Below, in pieces: positions 1 through 8,893 of a DNA stretch of 64,000 nucleotides. Both the position numbers and the translations under genes were made by a program. The DNA is from Cesiribacter sp. SM1 (GTDB lineage Bacteria; Bacteroidota; Bacteroidia; Cytophagales; Cyclobacteriaceae): contig NZ_JAHXBU010000040.1 of the NCBI RefSeq assembly GCF_020178975.1, positions 1 through 64,000 on the forward strand, in the 5' to 3' direction. A model generated the notes under the pieces. It was not told the origin of the DNA. It made no database searches and saw only the letters and a program-made list of their open reading frames with translations. The first letter of the stretch is position 1. Each line of letters begins with the position of its first letter.

Positions 1-439
1 GCCCATCTTCACAGCCCCCGACCAGGAGTTTATCATCGGCAAAGCCTGGATGGTGAACGAAGGAGCAGACGTATCTATCTTTGCCACCGGTCACCTGGTG
101 TGGGAGGCCATACAGGCAGGGGAGCAGTTGGCAGAGATGGGCATAGATGCAGAGATCATCAACATCCACACCATCAAGCCCCTGGATGTGGAGGCAGTGC
201 TGAAATCAGCCCGTAAGACAGGCTGTGTGGTAACGGCAGAGGAGCATAACAGGCTGGGCGGCCTGGGCGACAGCATCGCACAGGTGCTGGTGGGGCATCA
301 CCCGGTGCCACAGGAATATGTGGCGGTAAACGACAGCTTTGGCGAAAGCGGTACCCCAGAACAGCTCATGAAAAAGTATGGCCTGGATGCAGAGCACATC
401 ATCAAAGCCGTGAAAAAAGTAATGGAGCGGAAGAAATAA
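1..439 (+). CDS. Transketolase C-terminal part (5' end outside window)
   Basis: The frame is open from the first bases of the window, so this is the 3' end of a longer gene. The roughly 145 visible residues are the C-terminal domain of a transketolase, or of the separate C-terminal transketolase subunit found in many bacteria. The stretch covers 'FATGHLVWEA', the 'IINIHTIKPLD' strand and 'TAEEHNRLGGLGD', which are typical of this domain. Transketolase moves two-carbon units in the non-oxidative pentose phosphate pathway, the route that consumes the xylulose 5-phosphate made by the arabinose genes downstream. That makes membership of the arabinose locus plausible. Whether the protein is full length or split cannot be seen here. 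Confidence 0.88.
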   Translation, partial: PIFTAPDQEFIIGKAWMVNEGADVSIFATGHLVWEAIQAGEQLAEMGIDAEIINIHTIKPLDVEAVLKSARKTGCVVTAEEHNRLGGLGDSIAQVLVGHHPVPQEYVAVNDSFGESGTPEQLMKKYGLDAEHIIKAVKKVMERKK

Positions 440-443
440 TCAG

Positions 444-504
444 GCGGCCGCACTGCGGCCGCTATAGGCTTTCACGGCCTCTCTGAAAGGGCAGGCCGTG
501 AAAG
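444..504. repeat. Two nested inverted-repeat structures after transketolase
   Basis: Two copies of the 8-bp palindrome GCGGCCGC (444-451 and 455-462) are separated by three bases. They are followed by a perfect 12-bp inverted repeat, CTTTCACGGCCT (469-480) and AGGCCGTGAAAG (493-504), with a 12-nt loop. The position fits transcription termination of the transketolase gene, but there is no run of T after either stem. A regulatory role for the gene at 569 is also possible. Confidence 0.5.
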
Positions 505-568
505 TACTTTAAGAAGGCAGCTCGCTCGTGCCGGGTAAAGCTTCCGGAACAATTTTCCCACGACAAGA

Positions 569-1652
569 ATGAAAGACATGCAGCAGGATGATGGTAATTC
601 AGCAGGCGCTGGAGGTTTTGAGGTAAAAAGAGGACAGGCAAGGCTTAAAGACATTGCGAGGTCGCTGAATGTTTCAATCTCTACCGTTTCCAGGGCGCTG
701 GGTGGGTCTCATGATATCAATGCAGAAACCAGGAAGGCCGTGGTGGAAATGGCCGGCAGAATGGCTTATGCACCAAACCAGGTGGCGCAGAGCCTGCGCA
801 CCAATAAGACCAACACCCTTGGCATTATAGTGCCTGATTTAACCACATACTTCTTCTCTGCCAATCTTAGCGGTTTTCAGGAGGTGGCAGCAGAAAAGGG
901 CTATAATGTTATGATCTGCCAGTCGAATGAATCTTACGAAGAAGAGCTGAGAAACATCAGTACCCTGATGGCCAGCCGGGTTGACGGCCTTATCATCTCT
1001 CTTTCCAAGCAAACCAGCAATTACGACCACCTGCAGGCACTATACAAAAAGGGTATACCCCTGGTCCTGTTCGATAGGGTTTGTGATGATATTGAAACTA
1101 CCCGCATCATGGTAGATGAACATGATGGCGCCTTAAAAGCTACAGAGCATCTTATTGAAATGGGTTGTAAACGTATAGCCCATTTATCGGGTCCGGAGAA
1201 TTTATCAATCAGCAGGCGCAGGCTGCAGGGGTATTCAGATGCGCTGCAGAGGTATGACATCCCCTTGAGGGAGGAGCTAATCCGCCACACACAGCACCTT
1301 AACCGACAAAGACCTGGCAGTGCAGGTGCAGAACTTGCTGGAGCTGTCTTCTCCGCCAGATGCCATCTTTGCCATTAACGATGCAGCGGCTATACAGGCC
1401 ATGCTGGTAATCAAATCAAAAGGATTGCGTATGCCGGAAGATATAGCCCTGATTGGTTTCAATAACGAGCCTGTTACTTCCCTGGTTGAACCCTCTATTT
1501 CAACAATAGCACAGCCGGCCTTTCAGATAGGAAAGCTCGCGGCAAGTCATGTGCTTGAGCAGATCAGTAGTCCCGGAGATTTCATTCCGCAAAAGATCAT
1601 CCTTAGAACAGAGCTTATCATTCGCGATTCTTCAAACAGAAGAAAGAAATAA
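569..1652 (+). pseudogene. LacI-family transcription regulator, frameshifted
   Basis: The N-terminal part has a LacI-type helix-turn-helix ('LKDIARSLNVSISTVSRAL') followed by the periplasmic-binding-protein-like sugar domain ('TLGIIVPDLTTYFF'). After the leucine codon at 1298-1300 the frame fails. Skipping one A at 1301-1302 restores the family sequence (TDKDLAV..., 'PDAIFAINDAAAIQ'), which runs to the stop at 1650-1652. The repaired protein would be about 360 residues, a normal length for the family. The unrepaired product ends at 1378 without the last third of the effector domain. The gene is next to araR at the head of the arabinose locus, so a sugar regulator is expected. I cannot tell a real mutation from a sequencing error in the AA pair. 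Confidence 0.85.
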
Positions 1653-1815
1653 AGGGGTGGCAGGTTGCTGAATGGCTGATGGGGTTCGGGTGCACACCAT
1701 ACCTGCTATAAGGGTAAAAAATACACATAAATTATGCCCTCCAGTGCCCTTGTTGCTGTTAAATGTTTCACAAACGTTTTAAATCGAGCCAGGGCGTGTT
1801 TTATTTTAGAAAATA

Positions 1816-1832
1816 ATTGTTATTTTCACACT
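1816..1832. promoter_or_regulatory. Candidate AraR operator upstream of araR
   Basis: The 17-bp sequence ATTGTTATTTTCACACT has the half-sites ATTGT and ACACT around a 7-bp spacer. It matches the araB site at 2643-2659 at 14 of 17 positions. It lies about 55 bp before the araR start, which suggests autoregulation. Assignment to AraR is inferred from recurrence of the motif at arabinose genes. Confidence 0.5.
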
Positions 1833-1886
1833 TTATGAGTTAGAGTTCTTCTCATGATTTGTACAGCAATATAAACCGGTAAAAAA

Positions 1887-2594
1887 GTGATAAGATACGC
1901 TGGCCAAACACGTGCATTAGTTGCAGTGGATTGTATAATCTTCGGTTTTGATGGTGATAACTTCAAACTGCTACTGATACAGCGGGGGTTTGCTCCGGAA
2001 AAAAAGAAATGGAGCCTCATGGGGGGCTTTGTTCAGGTGAACGAAAGCCTCGATCAGGCGGCAAACCGTGTGCTCAAGCAGCTTACTGGTCTGGAAAATG
2101 TATTTATGGAGCAGCTGCATGCGTTTGGAGATCCGTTTCGCGACCCTGCGGAAAGAACCATTGCCGTTGCTTATGTAGCCCTGATTGACATTCAGAAATA
2201 CGAACAACAGCTAAGCCAGGAATTTCATGCCAAGTGGTTTTTGCTGAACGATATGCCACAGCTGATTTTTGACCACGAAAAGATGGTGCAGATGGCAAAA
2301 AACAGGCTTAAGTATAAAGCAGCCATGCATCCGATTCTGTTTGAGCTGTTGCCGGAAAAATTTACTGTACCGCAATTACAAACCTTGTACGAGGGCTTGT
2401 ATGAAACTGAATTTGATAAGCGAAACTTTTTCCGGAAAGTATTATCTACAGGTTTTTTAATTAAACAGGACGAGAAGGATAAAGGAAACTCCAGGAAAGG
2501 AGCCTTCTATTATAAAATAGATAAAGAACAGTACAACCATAAATTTGAGGCTTTTCTTAACCTGATACCAAAGCAGGAGGCCATGCTTATTTAA
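1887..2594 (+). CDS. araR: Nudix-type transcription regulator of arabinose use (AraR)
   Basis: This 235-residue protein matches the Bacteroidetes AraR family, known from Bacteroides thetaiotaomicron. An N-terminal Nudix-like domain acts as sugar sensor and a C-terminal winged helix (about residues 150-235) binds DNA. The Nudix box is degenerate. The GX5E part is kept (GGFVQVNE), but the REUXEE catalytic glutamates are replaced (RVLKQL), so it should bind ligand without hydrolysing it. An in-frame stop at 1872-1874 and the absence of an early ATG leave GTG at 1887 as the best start. In Bacteroides the family represses arabinose genes and L-arabinose relieves repression. The gene lies directly before araB, as expected for the local regulator. 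Confidence 0.9.
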   Translation: MIRYAGQTRALVAVDCIIFGFDGDNFKLLLIQRGFAPEKKKWSLMGGFVQVNESLDQAANRVLKQLTGLENVFMEQLHAFGDPFRDPAERTIAVAYVALIDIQKYEQQLSQEFHAKWFLLNDMPQLIFDHEKMVQMAKNRLKYKAAMHPILFELLPEKFTVPQLQTLYEGLYETEFDKRNFFRKVLSTGFLIKQDEKDKGNSRKGAFYYKIDKEQYNHKFEAFLNLIPKQEAMLI

Positions 2595-2625
2595 CACTGT
2601 TGTTTTGTAAATAGAGCAGCAGAGT

Positions 2626-2654
2626 TTGTATTTATTAAATTAAGTGTTACTTTG
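2626..2654 (+). promoter_or_regulatory. Candidate araB promoter
   Basis: TTG at 2626-2628 and TTACTTTG at 2647-2654 are 18 bp apart. They match the Bacteroidetes -33 (TTG) and -7 (TAnnTTTG) boxes with one mismatch in the -7 box. The -7 box lies inside the candidate AraR operator, so bound AraR would block RNA polymerase. Confidence 0.45.
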
Positions 2655-2659
2655 ACACT
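2643..2659. promoter_or_regulatory. Candidate AraR operator upstream of araB
   Basis: AGTGTTACTTTGACACT is an inverted repeat with 5-bp arms AGTGT/ACACT and a 7-bp spacer. It overlaps the candidate -7 box and lies 125 bp before the araB start. The same pattern recurs at 1816, 11314 and 21477. Confidence 0.55.
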
Positions 2660-2783
2660 AGCAAAATAATGGCTTTTGTGCAGTTTAAAGGTTGAGTGGT
2701 ATGCCGGAACAGGAGGAGTGCCGGCTAAAGCACACAGGGTCATGTGCTTATAAGGTCAAAAAATTTTTAAATAAGGAGCAATC

Positions 2784-4505
2784 ATGGATAAGCGCTTATA
2801 TGTGATAGGAGTTGATTACGGGTCTGACTCAGTAAGATCCGTTCTGGCAGACGCACAAAATGGAGAAGAGATTGCCTCTTCTGTTTACTACTATCCACGC
2901 TGGCAGCAGGGCTTGTTTTGTTCTGCCGAGGACAATCGATTTCGGCAGCACCCACTCGATTATATTGAAGGTCTGGAGCATACTATAAAAGAATGTATCA
3001 GGCAGGCAGGTAGCACCGTAGCAAAAGCAGTTAAAGGCATATCTGTGGATACTACAGGCTCTACACCTGTTGCTGTAGATAAAAGCGGTACTCCCCTGGC
3101 CTTATTACCGGGATTTGAAAACAACCCGGCAGCCATGTTTGTGCTCTGGAAAGACCATACTGCTGTGGGCGAGGCTGCAGAAATAAACGAGCACGCTAAA
3201 AAGTTTCAGCCCAATTACCTGAAGTACGTAGGCGGAATCTACTCTTCGGAATGGTTTTGGGCTAAGCTGCTGCGCATTGTAAGAGACGATGAGCAGGTAC
3301 GTAAGGCCTGTTATTCGTGGGTAGAGCATTGCGACTGGATTCCCTTTTTGCTCACTGGTGGTAACGATGCCGACAAAATGAAGCGTGGCCGCTGCTCGGC
3401 CGGACACAAGGCGCTGTGGGCTGCAGAATGGAATGGCCTGCCGCCCAATGAGTTTTTCGCCTCGCTGGATCCCCTGCTGGATGGCTTTACTGATCGTTTG
3501 TTCAAAGAAACTTATACTTCGGACCAGGCGGCAGGTACCTTAAGTCCCGAATGGGCAGAGCGCCTGGGGCTCTCTACAGATGTGGTGGTAGGCATAGGTG
3601 CCTTCGATGCCCATATGGGTGCCGTTGGCGGGCAAATTGAGCCGTACCACCTAAGCAAAGTTATGGGTACCTCTACCTGCGATATGCTTATTGCTCCTAC
3701 TGCGGAGGTAGAAGATACACTAGTAAGAGGGATTTGCGGCCAGGTGCCTGGCTCTATCATTCCTGATATGATTGGCCTGGAGGCAGGTCAGTCTGCTTTT
3801 GGCGATACCTATGCCTGGTTCAGGAAACTACTGATGTGGCCCCTGCAAAACCTGTTATCTGGTTCTGCCGTGATCAGTGCAGAAACTGCTGAGGCCCTTC
3901 AGAAAGAGATAGAAGCTAGGATTATACCGGAAATAAGCCGACAGGCTGCTGAACTACCCTTGTCGTTAAACAGCGAATATGCCCTCGACTGGTTTAACGG
4001 ACGCCGTACACCAGATGCCAACCAGCTGCTGAAAGGCGCTATTGCCGGCTTAGGTTTGGGCAGCGATGCACCGCGAGTATTCAGGGCACTGGCAGAAGCC
4101 ACCTGTTTTGGCGCAAAGAAGATTGTAGACAGGTTTGTGGAGCAGGGGGTGCCGGTAAAAGGTTTGATTGGCCTGGGAGGGGTTGCCAGAAAATCGCCCT
4201 TTATCATGCAAATGATGGCCGATGTGATGAACATGCCCATTCGCATTCATAAGTCGGAGCAGACTTGTGCCATAGGCGCCGCTATGTTTGCCGCAACGGC
4301 AGCAGGTCTGTACCCAAAAGTAGAAGATGCCATGGCTGCCATGGGGCAGGGCTTCGATCTGGAGTACTTCCCGGATCCTAAACGTGCTGCTGTTTATGCA
4401 AAAAGATATGAGAAGTTTACTGCACTGGGAGAGGCCATAGAAGAGCAGACGGCTCCTGCACCCCTGCAGGTTACTGATAAACAGGAAGAAGTTGTTCGCC
4501 AATAA
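2784..4505 (+). CDS. araB: Ribulokinase
   Basis: This 573-residue FGGY-family sugar kinase should phosphorylate L-ribulose with ATP to L-ribulose 5-phosphate in the cytoplasm. The N-terminal phosphate-binding motif GVDYGSDSVRS is at residues 9-19. The hinge region holds IGAFDAHMGAVGG and a GTSTCDM loop, and the C-terminal domain carries 'GLGGVARKSPF'. The length is normal for AraB-type ribulokinases. A good ribosome-binding site (AAGGAG) lies 7 bases before the ATG, unusual among the weak sites of this window. It is the first gene of an araB-araD-symporter-araA series, and araD begins six bases after its stop, so they are surely co-transcribed. A candidate AraR operator and promoter precede it. 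Confidence 0.96.
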   Translation: MDKRLYVIGVDYGSDSVRSVLADAQNGEEIASSVYYYPRWQQGLFCSAEDNRFRQHPLDYIEGLEHTIKECIRQAGSTVAKAVKGISVDTTGSTPVAVDKSGTPLALLPGFENNPAAMFVLWKDHTAVGEAAEINEHAKKFQPNYLKYVGGIYSSEWFWAKLLRIVRDDEQVRKACYSWVEHCDWIPFLLTGGNDADKMKRGRCSAGHKALWAAEWNGLPPNEFFASLDPLLDGFTDRLFKETYTSDQAAGTLSPEWAERLGLSTDVVVGIGAFDAHMGAVGGQIEPYHLSKVMGTSTCDMLIAPTAEVEDTLVRGICGQVPGSIIPDMIGLEAGQSAFGDTYAWFRKLLMWPLQNLLSGSAVISAETAEALQKEIEARIIPEISRQAAELPLSLNSEYALDWFNGRRTPDANQLLKGAIAGLGLGSDAPRVFRALAEATCFGAKKIVDRFVEQGVPVKGLIGLGGVARKSPFIMQMMADVMNMPIRIHKSEQTCAIGAAMFAATAAGLYPKVEDAMAAMGQGFDLEYFPDPKRAAVYAKRYEKFTALGEAIEEQTAPAPLQVTDKQEEVVRQ

Positions 4506-4511
4506 ACATAT

Positions 4512-5210
4512 ATGAACAGGTATCAGGATATTCGGGAAGCGGCCTATAAGGCTAATATGCAGCTGCCTAAACTAGGCTTAGTGCTGTTTACTTTTGGTAA
4601 TGTTAGTGCCGCAGACAGAGCAGCGGGTGTTTTTGCCATCAAGCCCAGCGGGGTGCCATACGATGAGTTAACGCCCGATAAAATGGTAATTGTAGATTTT
4701 GACGGGAATACGGTAGAGGGCAGCCTAAGGCCCTCTTCAGATACCAAAACCCATGCAGTGCTTTACAAACACTGGGAAAAGATAGGAGGCATTGTGCATA
4801 CGCACTCTACCTATGCTACTGCCTGGGCTCAGGCGCAGCGCGATATCCCTATCTTCGGAACAACACATGCCGATCATAACACGGTAGATATTCCCTGTGC
4901 TCCGCCAATGGATGATAAAATGATCCATGGAGATTATGAATATGAAACAGGCTTTCAGATCATGGACTACCTGAAGGCCAAAGGCATGAGCTACGAAGAG
5001 GTGGAAATGGTGCTGGTTGGCAACCATGCCCCTTTTACCTGGGGGAAAACAGCAGATAAAGCGGTATATAATAGCGCAGTGTTGGAAGAAGTAGCCAGAA
5101 TGGCTTATCTTACCGAACAAATTAGGGCAGATGCCCCACGTTTAAAGGATTCTCTAATTAAGAAGCACTATGAAAGAAAGCACGGGCCACACTCCTACTA
5201 CGGTCAGTAA
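4512..5210 (+). CDS. araD: L-ribulose-5-phosphate 4-epimerase
   Basis: This 232-residue class II aldolase-family enzyme should convert L-ribulose 5-phosphate to D-xylulose 5-phosphate, the entry to the pentose phosphate pathway. Zinc-binding histidines are visible in the HTHSTYAT segment (about residues 95-97) and in VLVGNHAPFTWG (about 172). The TTHADHN segment probably contributes to the active site. The length equals that of E. coli AraD. It follows araB by six bases. No promoter of its own is evident. Confidence 0.96.
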   Translation: MNRYQDIREAAYKANMQLPKLGLVLFTFGNVSAADRAAGVFAIKPSGVPYDELTPDKMVIVDFDGNTVEGSLRPSSDTKTHAVLYKHWEKIGGIVHTHSTYATAWAQAQRDIPIFGTTHADHNTVDIPCAPPMDDKMIHGDYEYETGFQIMDYLKAKGMSYEEVEMVLVGNHAPFTWGKTADKAVYNSAVLEEVARMAYLTEQIRADAPRLKDSLIKKHYERKHGPHSYYGQ

Positions 5211-5286
5211 GAAGCTTTTTCATGCAAAGTGTTAGCAACAGATAATCTTCAAGCAAAGCTATTTTATACCAATCAATTCACCCCGA

Positions 5287-7161
5287 ATGACAGCTGGATT
5301 TTCAACCCTGGATTACATTATCTTTATCCTGTATGCCCTGGTAATCTTGTTCCTGGGCTTATGGGTATCAAGATCCAAGAAAGGCGTAGATAAAACTGCG
5401 CAGGAGTACTTTCTTGCAGACAAATCATTAACCTGGTGGGCAGTAGGTGCATCACTTATTGCGGCCAACATTTCTGCCGAGCACTTTATTGGAACCTCAG
5501 GTTCCGGCTATGCCATTGGTCTGGCCATCTCTGCCTACGAATGGATGGCAGCCGTTGCACTGATTATTGTAGCAAAATTTTTCCTTCCGGTTTTCATTCA
5601 CAATGGGGTGTACACCATGCCCCAGTTCCTGATGCAGCGCTTTAACAGGGGTGTAAGTACAGCCTTTGCTGTTTTCTGGCTGCTTGTGTATGTGTTCGTA
5701 AACCTAACCTCTGTTAGTTACCTGGGTGCCCTGGCCATGGAAACCATCATGGGAGTTCCGCTGGTGTATGGCATCATTGGTTTGTTGCTGTTTTCCGGTA
5801 TCTACTCTATTTATGGTGGTCTGGAGGCTGTTGCCTGGACAGACGTTGTGCAGGTAGTGGTGCTGGTAGCCGGTGGTCTGGTAACAACCTACCTGGCACT
5901 GGATGCAGTAGGAGCGGGCGAGGGTGTTTTAGCCGGCTTTGCAAACCTTTACGAAGAAGGACGCAACCACTTTATGATGATCATTCCTGAAAACACACTC
6001 TTTGTGCCGGATGGCCAGGGTGGACAGCGGGATGCGTTTAAAGACCTGCCCGGTGTTGCTGTAATCCTGGGTGCCATGTGGGCCACTAACCTGGGCTACT
6101 GGGGCTTTAACCAGTACATCATTCAAAAAGGTCTGGCGGCAAAGAGCATCAACGAAGCCAAGCGCGGTCTTCTCTTTGCTGCATACCTTAAAATCCTGAT
6201 GCCATTGATTGTAGTAATCCCTGGTATTGCTGCCTACGTACTGATCAATAACTATTCTCCTGAGCAATTATCTGAGATATTGGGCAAGCCTATTGAAGCC
6301 ATTGGTACCATTGAAAAGTCTGACTCTGCCTACCCCTGGCTGCTGAAGAACTTTGTGCCTGCAGGTGTGCGTGGTCTTGCATTTGCAGCCCTTGCTGCAG
6401 CTATTGTGTCTTCGCTGGCCTCTATGGTAAACAGTACCTCTACTATTTTTACCATGGATATTTACCGGCCTTACTTTAAGCCCGAGGCAACCAGCAAACA
6501 ACTGGTGCGCGTAGGTAGGGTTGTAGCCCTGATTGCCCTGGGCATTGCCATGCTGGTGGCCCCAAGGCTAAGCACGCTCGATCAGGTGTTCCAGTACATA
6601 CAGGAGTATACCGGTTATATCTATCCGGGTGTTGTGGTGGTGTTTGCCATGGGCTTGTTCTGGAAACAGATTACACCAAATGCAGCACTCTGGACGGCCA
6701 TTGCCACCATTCCTGCAGGTATCATCATAGCCCTGGTTTATCCTGAAATGCCCTTCCTGCTGCGCATGGGTTATGTATTCATGATCCTGTGTGTGATTGC
6801 CTCAGTGATAAGCTTTGTTGAGAAAGGGCATAAGGTTAAATCGCCGCTTCCTTCTCCTGCAAGACAAAGCTACCTGATCAAGGTGTCTTACTTCTTCTTT
6901 GCACTTGCACTCATTACAGCTATTCTTACTACAGTACTGCTGCCGCAGTACAATTACCTGGGCATAGAAGCAGCCTATATGCTGGCAGTGCTTTTCGCCA
7001 TGATAGGCATTATTTTGTATACCAATGTAAAAATGGATCTGGAAGACAGGAAAGCGCTTTCTTCAGATCCTGTGCTTTATAACACCGGTACTCCATTCAA
7101 TATTGGAGCTGCAGGTGTTGTGCTCATCATTACCTTACTCTATTACTTTTTCTGGATGTAG
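5287..7161 (+). CDS. Sodium:solute symporter (SSS family), probable L-arabinose importer
   Basis: This 624-residue polytopic inner-membrane protein belongs to the SSS family (SglT-like), with about 14 hydrophobic segments. Early family signatures are visible: the N-terminal helix 'YIIFILYALVILFLGLW', 'WWAVGASLIAANISAEHFIGTSGSGYAIG' (split here across helix 2) and 'YGGLEAVAWTDVVQ'. SSS proteins couple sodium entry to sugar uptake. Its position between araD and araA argues for L-arabinose as substrate; equivalent loci in Bacteroides also carry an SSS transporter. The substrate is inferred from context only. The gap to araD is 76 bp and to araA 67 bp, with no terminator seen in either. Confidence 0.88.
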   Translation: MTAGFSTLDYIIFILYALVILFLGLWVSRSKKGVDKTAQEYFLADKSLTWWAVGASLIAANISAEHFIGTSGSGYAIGLAISAYEWMAAVALIIVAKFFLPVFIHNGVYTMPQFLMQRFNRGVSTAFAVFWLLVYVFVNLTSVSYLGALAMETIMGVPLVYGIIGLLLFSGIYSIYGGLEAVAWTDVVQVVVLVAGGLVTTYLALDAVGAGEGVLAGFANLYEEGRNHFMMIIPENTLFVPDGQGGQRDAFKDLPGVAVILGAMWATNLGYWGFNQYIIQKGLAAKSINEAKRGLLFAAYLKILMPLIVVIPGIAAYVLINNYSPEQLSEILGKPIEAIGTIEKSDSAYPWLLKNFVPAGVRGLAFAALAAAIVSSLASMVNSTSTIFTMDIYRPYFKPEATSKQLVRVGRVVALIALGIAMLVAPRLSTLDQVFQYIQEYTGYIYPGVVVVFAMGLFWKQITPNAALWTAIATIPAGIIIALVYPEMPFLLRMGYVFMILCVIASVISFVEKGHKVKSPLPSPARQSYLIKVSYFFFALALITAILTTVLLPQYNYLGIEAAYMLAVLFAMIGIILYTNVKMDLEDRKALSSDPVLYNTGTPFNIGAAGVVLIITLLYYFFWM

Positions 7162-7228
7162 GCAGCCCGGCAAGGCCACAGGGATACGCCCACACCTTTT
7201 ACTTATTTGAATAATTAACCTGAAACAG

Positions 7229-8728
7229 ATGATAAATCTAAAGCAACTTGAAGTATGGTTTGTTACCGGCAGCCAGCACTTATATGGAGAAGAAACGCTT
7301 AAACAGGTAGCAGAGCATTCTCAGCGTATTGCCAGCGGGCTGGATGGTGCTGAACAGATACCTGTTAAAGTTGTGTTTAAACCGGTAGTTAAAACCACCG
7401 AAGAAATTTTTCGCATTTGTCAGGATGCAAACGTGGCACAGAACTGTATTGGTGTCGTTGCCTGGATGCATACTTTTTCGCCTGCTAAAATGTGGATCGG
7501 TGGCTTAAAGATCCTGCAAAAGCCCCTGCTGCACCTGCATACCCAGTTTAATCGCGATATTCCATGGAGCTCCATTGATATGGACTTTATGAACCTGAAC
7601 CAGAGTGCCCACGGCGACCGTGAGTTTGGTTTTATGGTATCGCGCATGCGTATTAACCGTAAAGTTGTGGTTGGCCATTGGGAAGAAGATGCCGTAAGAG
7701 AGCAAATTGCAGGGTGGAGCCGTGCGGCTGCCGGCTGGTACGACTGGCAGGGAGCCAAGTTTGCCCGCTTTGGCGATAACATGCGCTTTGTGGCCGTAAC
7801 CGAAGGCGATAAGGTAGAAGCAGAAATGAAGTTTGGCTTCTCTGTAAATACCTATGGCATTGGCGATCTGGTAAAAGTAATCAATGAGGTAAGCGATGGT
7901 GCAGTAGCACAGCTTACGGCAGAGTATGAAGAGCGTTATGCTGTAGTAGCATCACTGCGCAAAGGCGGAGAACAGTATAAATCGCTGCAGGAGGCAGCCA
8001 GGATAGAAATTGGTTTGCGTACCTTCCTGGAAGAGGGTAATTTCAAAGGCTTTTCAGATACTTTCGAAGACCTGCACGGCATGGTACAACTGCCTGGTAT
8101 TGCAGCGCAGCGCCTTATGGGCCAGGGCTATGGCTTTGCCGGCGAGGGCGACTGGAAAACGGCAGCCCTGGTGCGTGCCATGAAAGTAATGGGTAGCGGG
8201 CTTAAAGGTGGTAACGCCTTTATGGAAGATTATACCTACCATTTTGAGCCAAACAACAACCTGGTGCTTGGCTCACATATGCTGGAGATTGACGAATCTA
8301 TTGCTAATGGTAAGCCTTCGTGCGAGGTTCATCCCCTGGGCATTGGCGGCAAGGCAGACCCGGTTCGCCTGGTATTCAATGTAGCCGGTGGCCCGGCCTT
8401 AAACGCATCAATTATTGATATGGGTAATCGTTTCCGCCTGCTGATAAATGAGGTAGAAGCTGTAGAGCCGCAGCACGATTTACCTAAACTGCCTGTTGCC
8501 CGCGTGCTGTGGAAGCCACTGCCGGATATGAAAACCGGCTGTGCTGCCTGGATCCTGGCCGGTGGTGCTCACCATACCTGCTACAGCCAGAACCTAAGCA
8601 CCGATAACCTGCTTGACTTCGCAGAAATGGCAGGTATCGAATCCGTGGTGATCGATAAAGATACCAGGCTCAACCAGCTGAAAAACGAGCTGCGCTGGAG
8701 CGAGGTGTACTATCAGCTGAATAAATAA
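7229..8728 (+). CDS. araA: L-arabinose isomerase
   Basis: This 499-residue enzyme should interconvert L-arabinose and L-ribulose in the cytoplasm, the first catabolic step. The family signatures '[13 protein letters not shown]', '[14 protein letters not shown]', '[14 protein letters not shown]' and '[11 protein letters not shown]' are all present. The last two carry the metal-binding and catalytic glutamates and histidine. The length matches E. coli AraA (500 residues). It is the last gene of the araB-araD-symporter-araA unit and is followed after 22 bases by a strong intrinsic terminator. Confidence 0.97.
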   Translation: MINLKQLEVWFVTGSQHLYGEETLKQVAEHSQRIASGLDGAEQIPVKVVFKPVVKTTEEIFRICQDANVAQNCIGVVAWMHTFSPAKMWIGGLKILQKPLLHLHTQFNRDIPWSSIDMDFMNLNQSAHGDREFGFMVSRMRINRKVVVGHWEEDAVREQIAGWSRAAAGWYDWQGAKFARFGDNMRFVAVTEGDKVEAEMKFGFSVNTYGIGDLVKVINEVSDGAVAQLTAEYEERYAVVASLRKGGEQYKSLQEAARIEIGLRTFLEEGNFKGFSDTFEDLHGMVQLPGIAAQRLMGQGYGFAGEGDWKTAALVRAMKVMGSGLKGGNAFMEDYTYHFEPNNNLVLGSHMLEIDESIANGKPSCEVHPLGIGGKADPVRLVFNVAGGPALNASIIDMGNRFRLLINEVEAVEPQHDLPKLPVARVLWKPLPDMKTGCAAWILAGGAHHTCYSQNLSTDNLLDFAEMAGIESVVIDKDTRLNQLKNELRWSEVYYQLNK

Positions 8729-8750
8729 GCACAGCTTTAGTAGCTAATAT

Positions 8751-8788
8751 AAAAGAGCCCCGGATGTTAACCTGGGGCTCTTTTGTTT
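8751..8788 (+). terminator. Intrinsic terminator of the ara operon
   Basis: AAAAGAGCCCC (8751-8761) pairs perfectly with GGGGCTCTTTT (8774-8784) around a 12-nt loop, and a T-rich tail follows. It closes the arabinose catabolic operon. Confidence 0.9.
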
Positions 8789-8826
8789 ATAAGGCTGTTT
8801 ATTATTTGTGTGGTTGGACATACATC

Positions 8827-8886
8827 TCGGTCTGGCATACCCCCGACTTAAGTCCGGGGTATGCCAGAATATGCAAGGCAGACCGA
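8827..8886 (-). terminator. Nested inverted repeat at the 3' end of the GH97 gene
   Basis: A perfect 13-bp inverted repeat, TCTGGCATACCCC (8831-8843) and GGGGTATGCCAGA (8856-8868), sits inside an outer 8-bp pair, TCGGTCTG (8827-8834) and CAGACCGA (8879-8886). The outer and inner left arms overlap by four bases, so the two cannot form fully together. It lies just past the stop of the convergent GH97 gene, and termination of that gene is the simplest role. No T run follows. Confidence 0.5.
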
Positions 8887-8893
8887 AGTAAAC

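Noticed and set aside
1772-1779. AAACGTTT palindrome upstream of araR
   Set aside because: Eight bases with a central CG are too short to claim an operator, and the flanks are not symmetric.
5228-5244. AGTGTTA half of an AraR-type repeat between araD and the symporter gene
   Set aside because: The right half does not match (AGATA), so it is probably chance.
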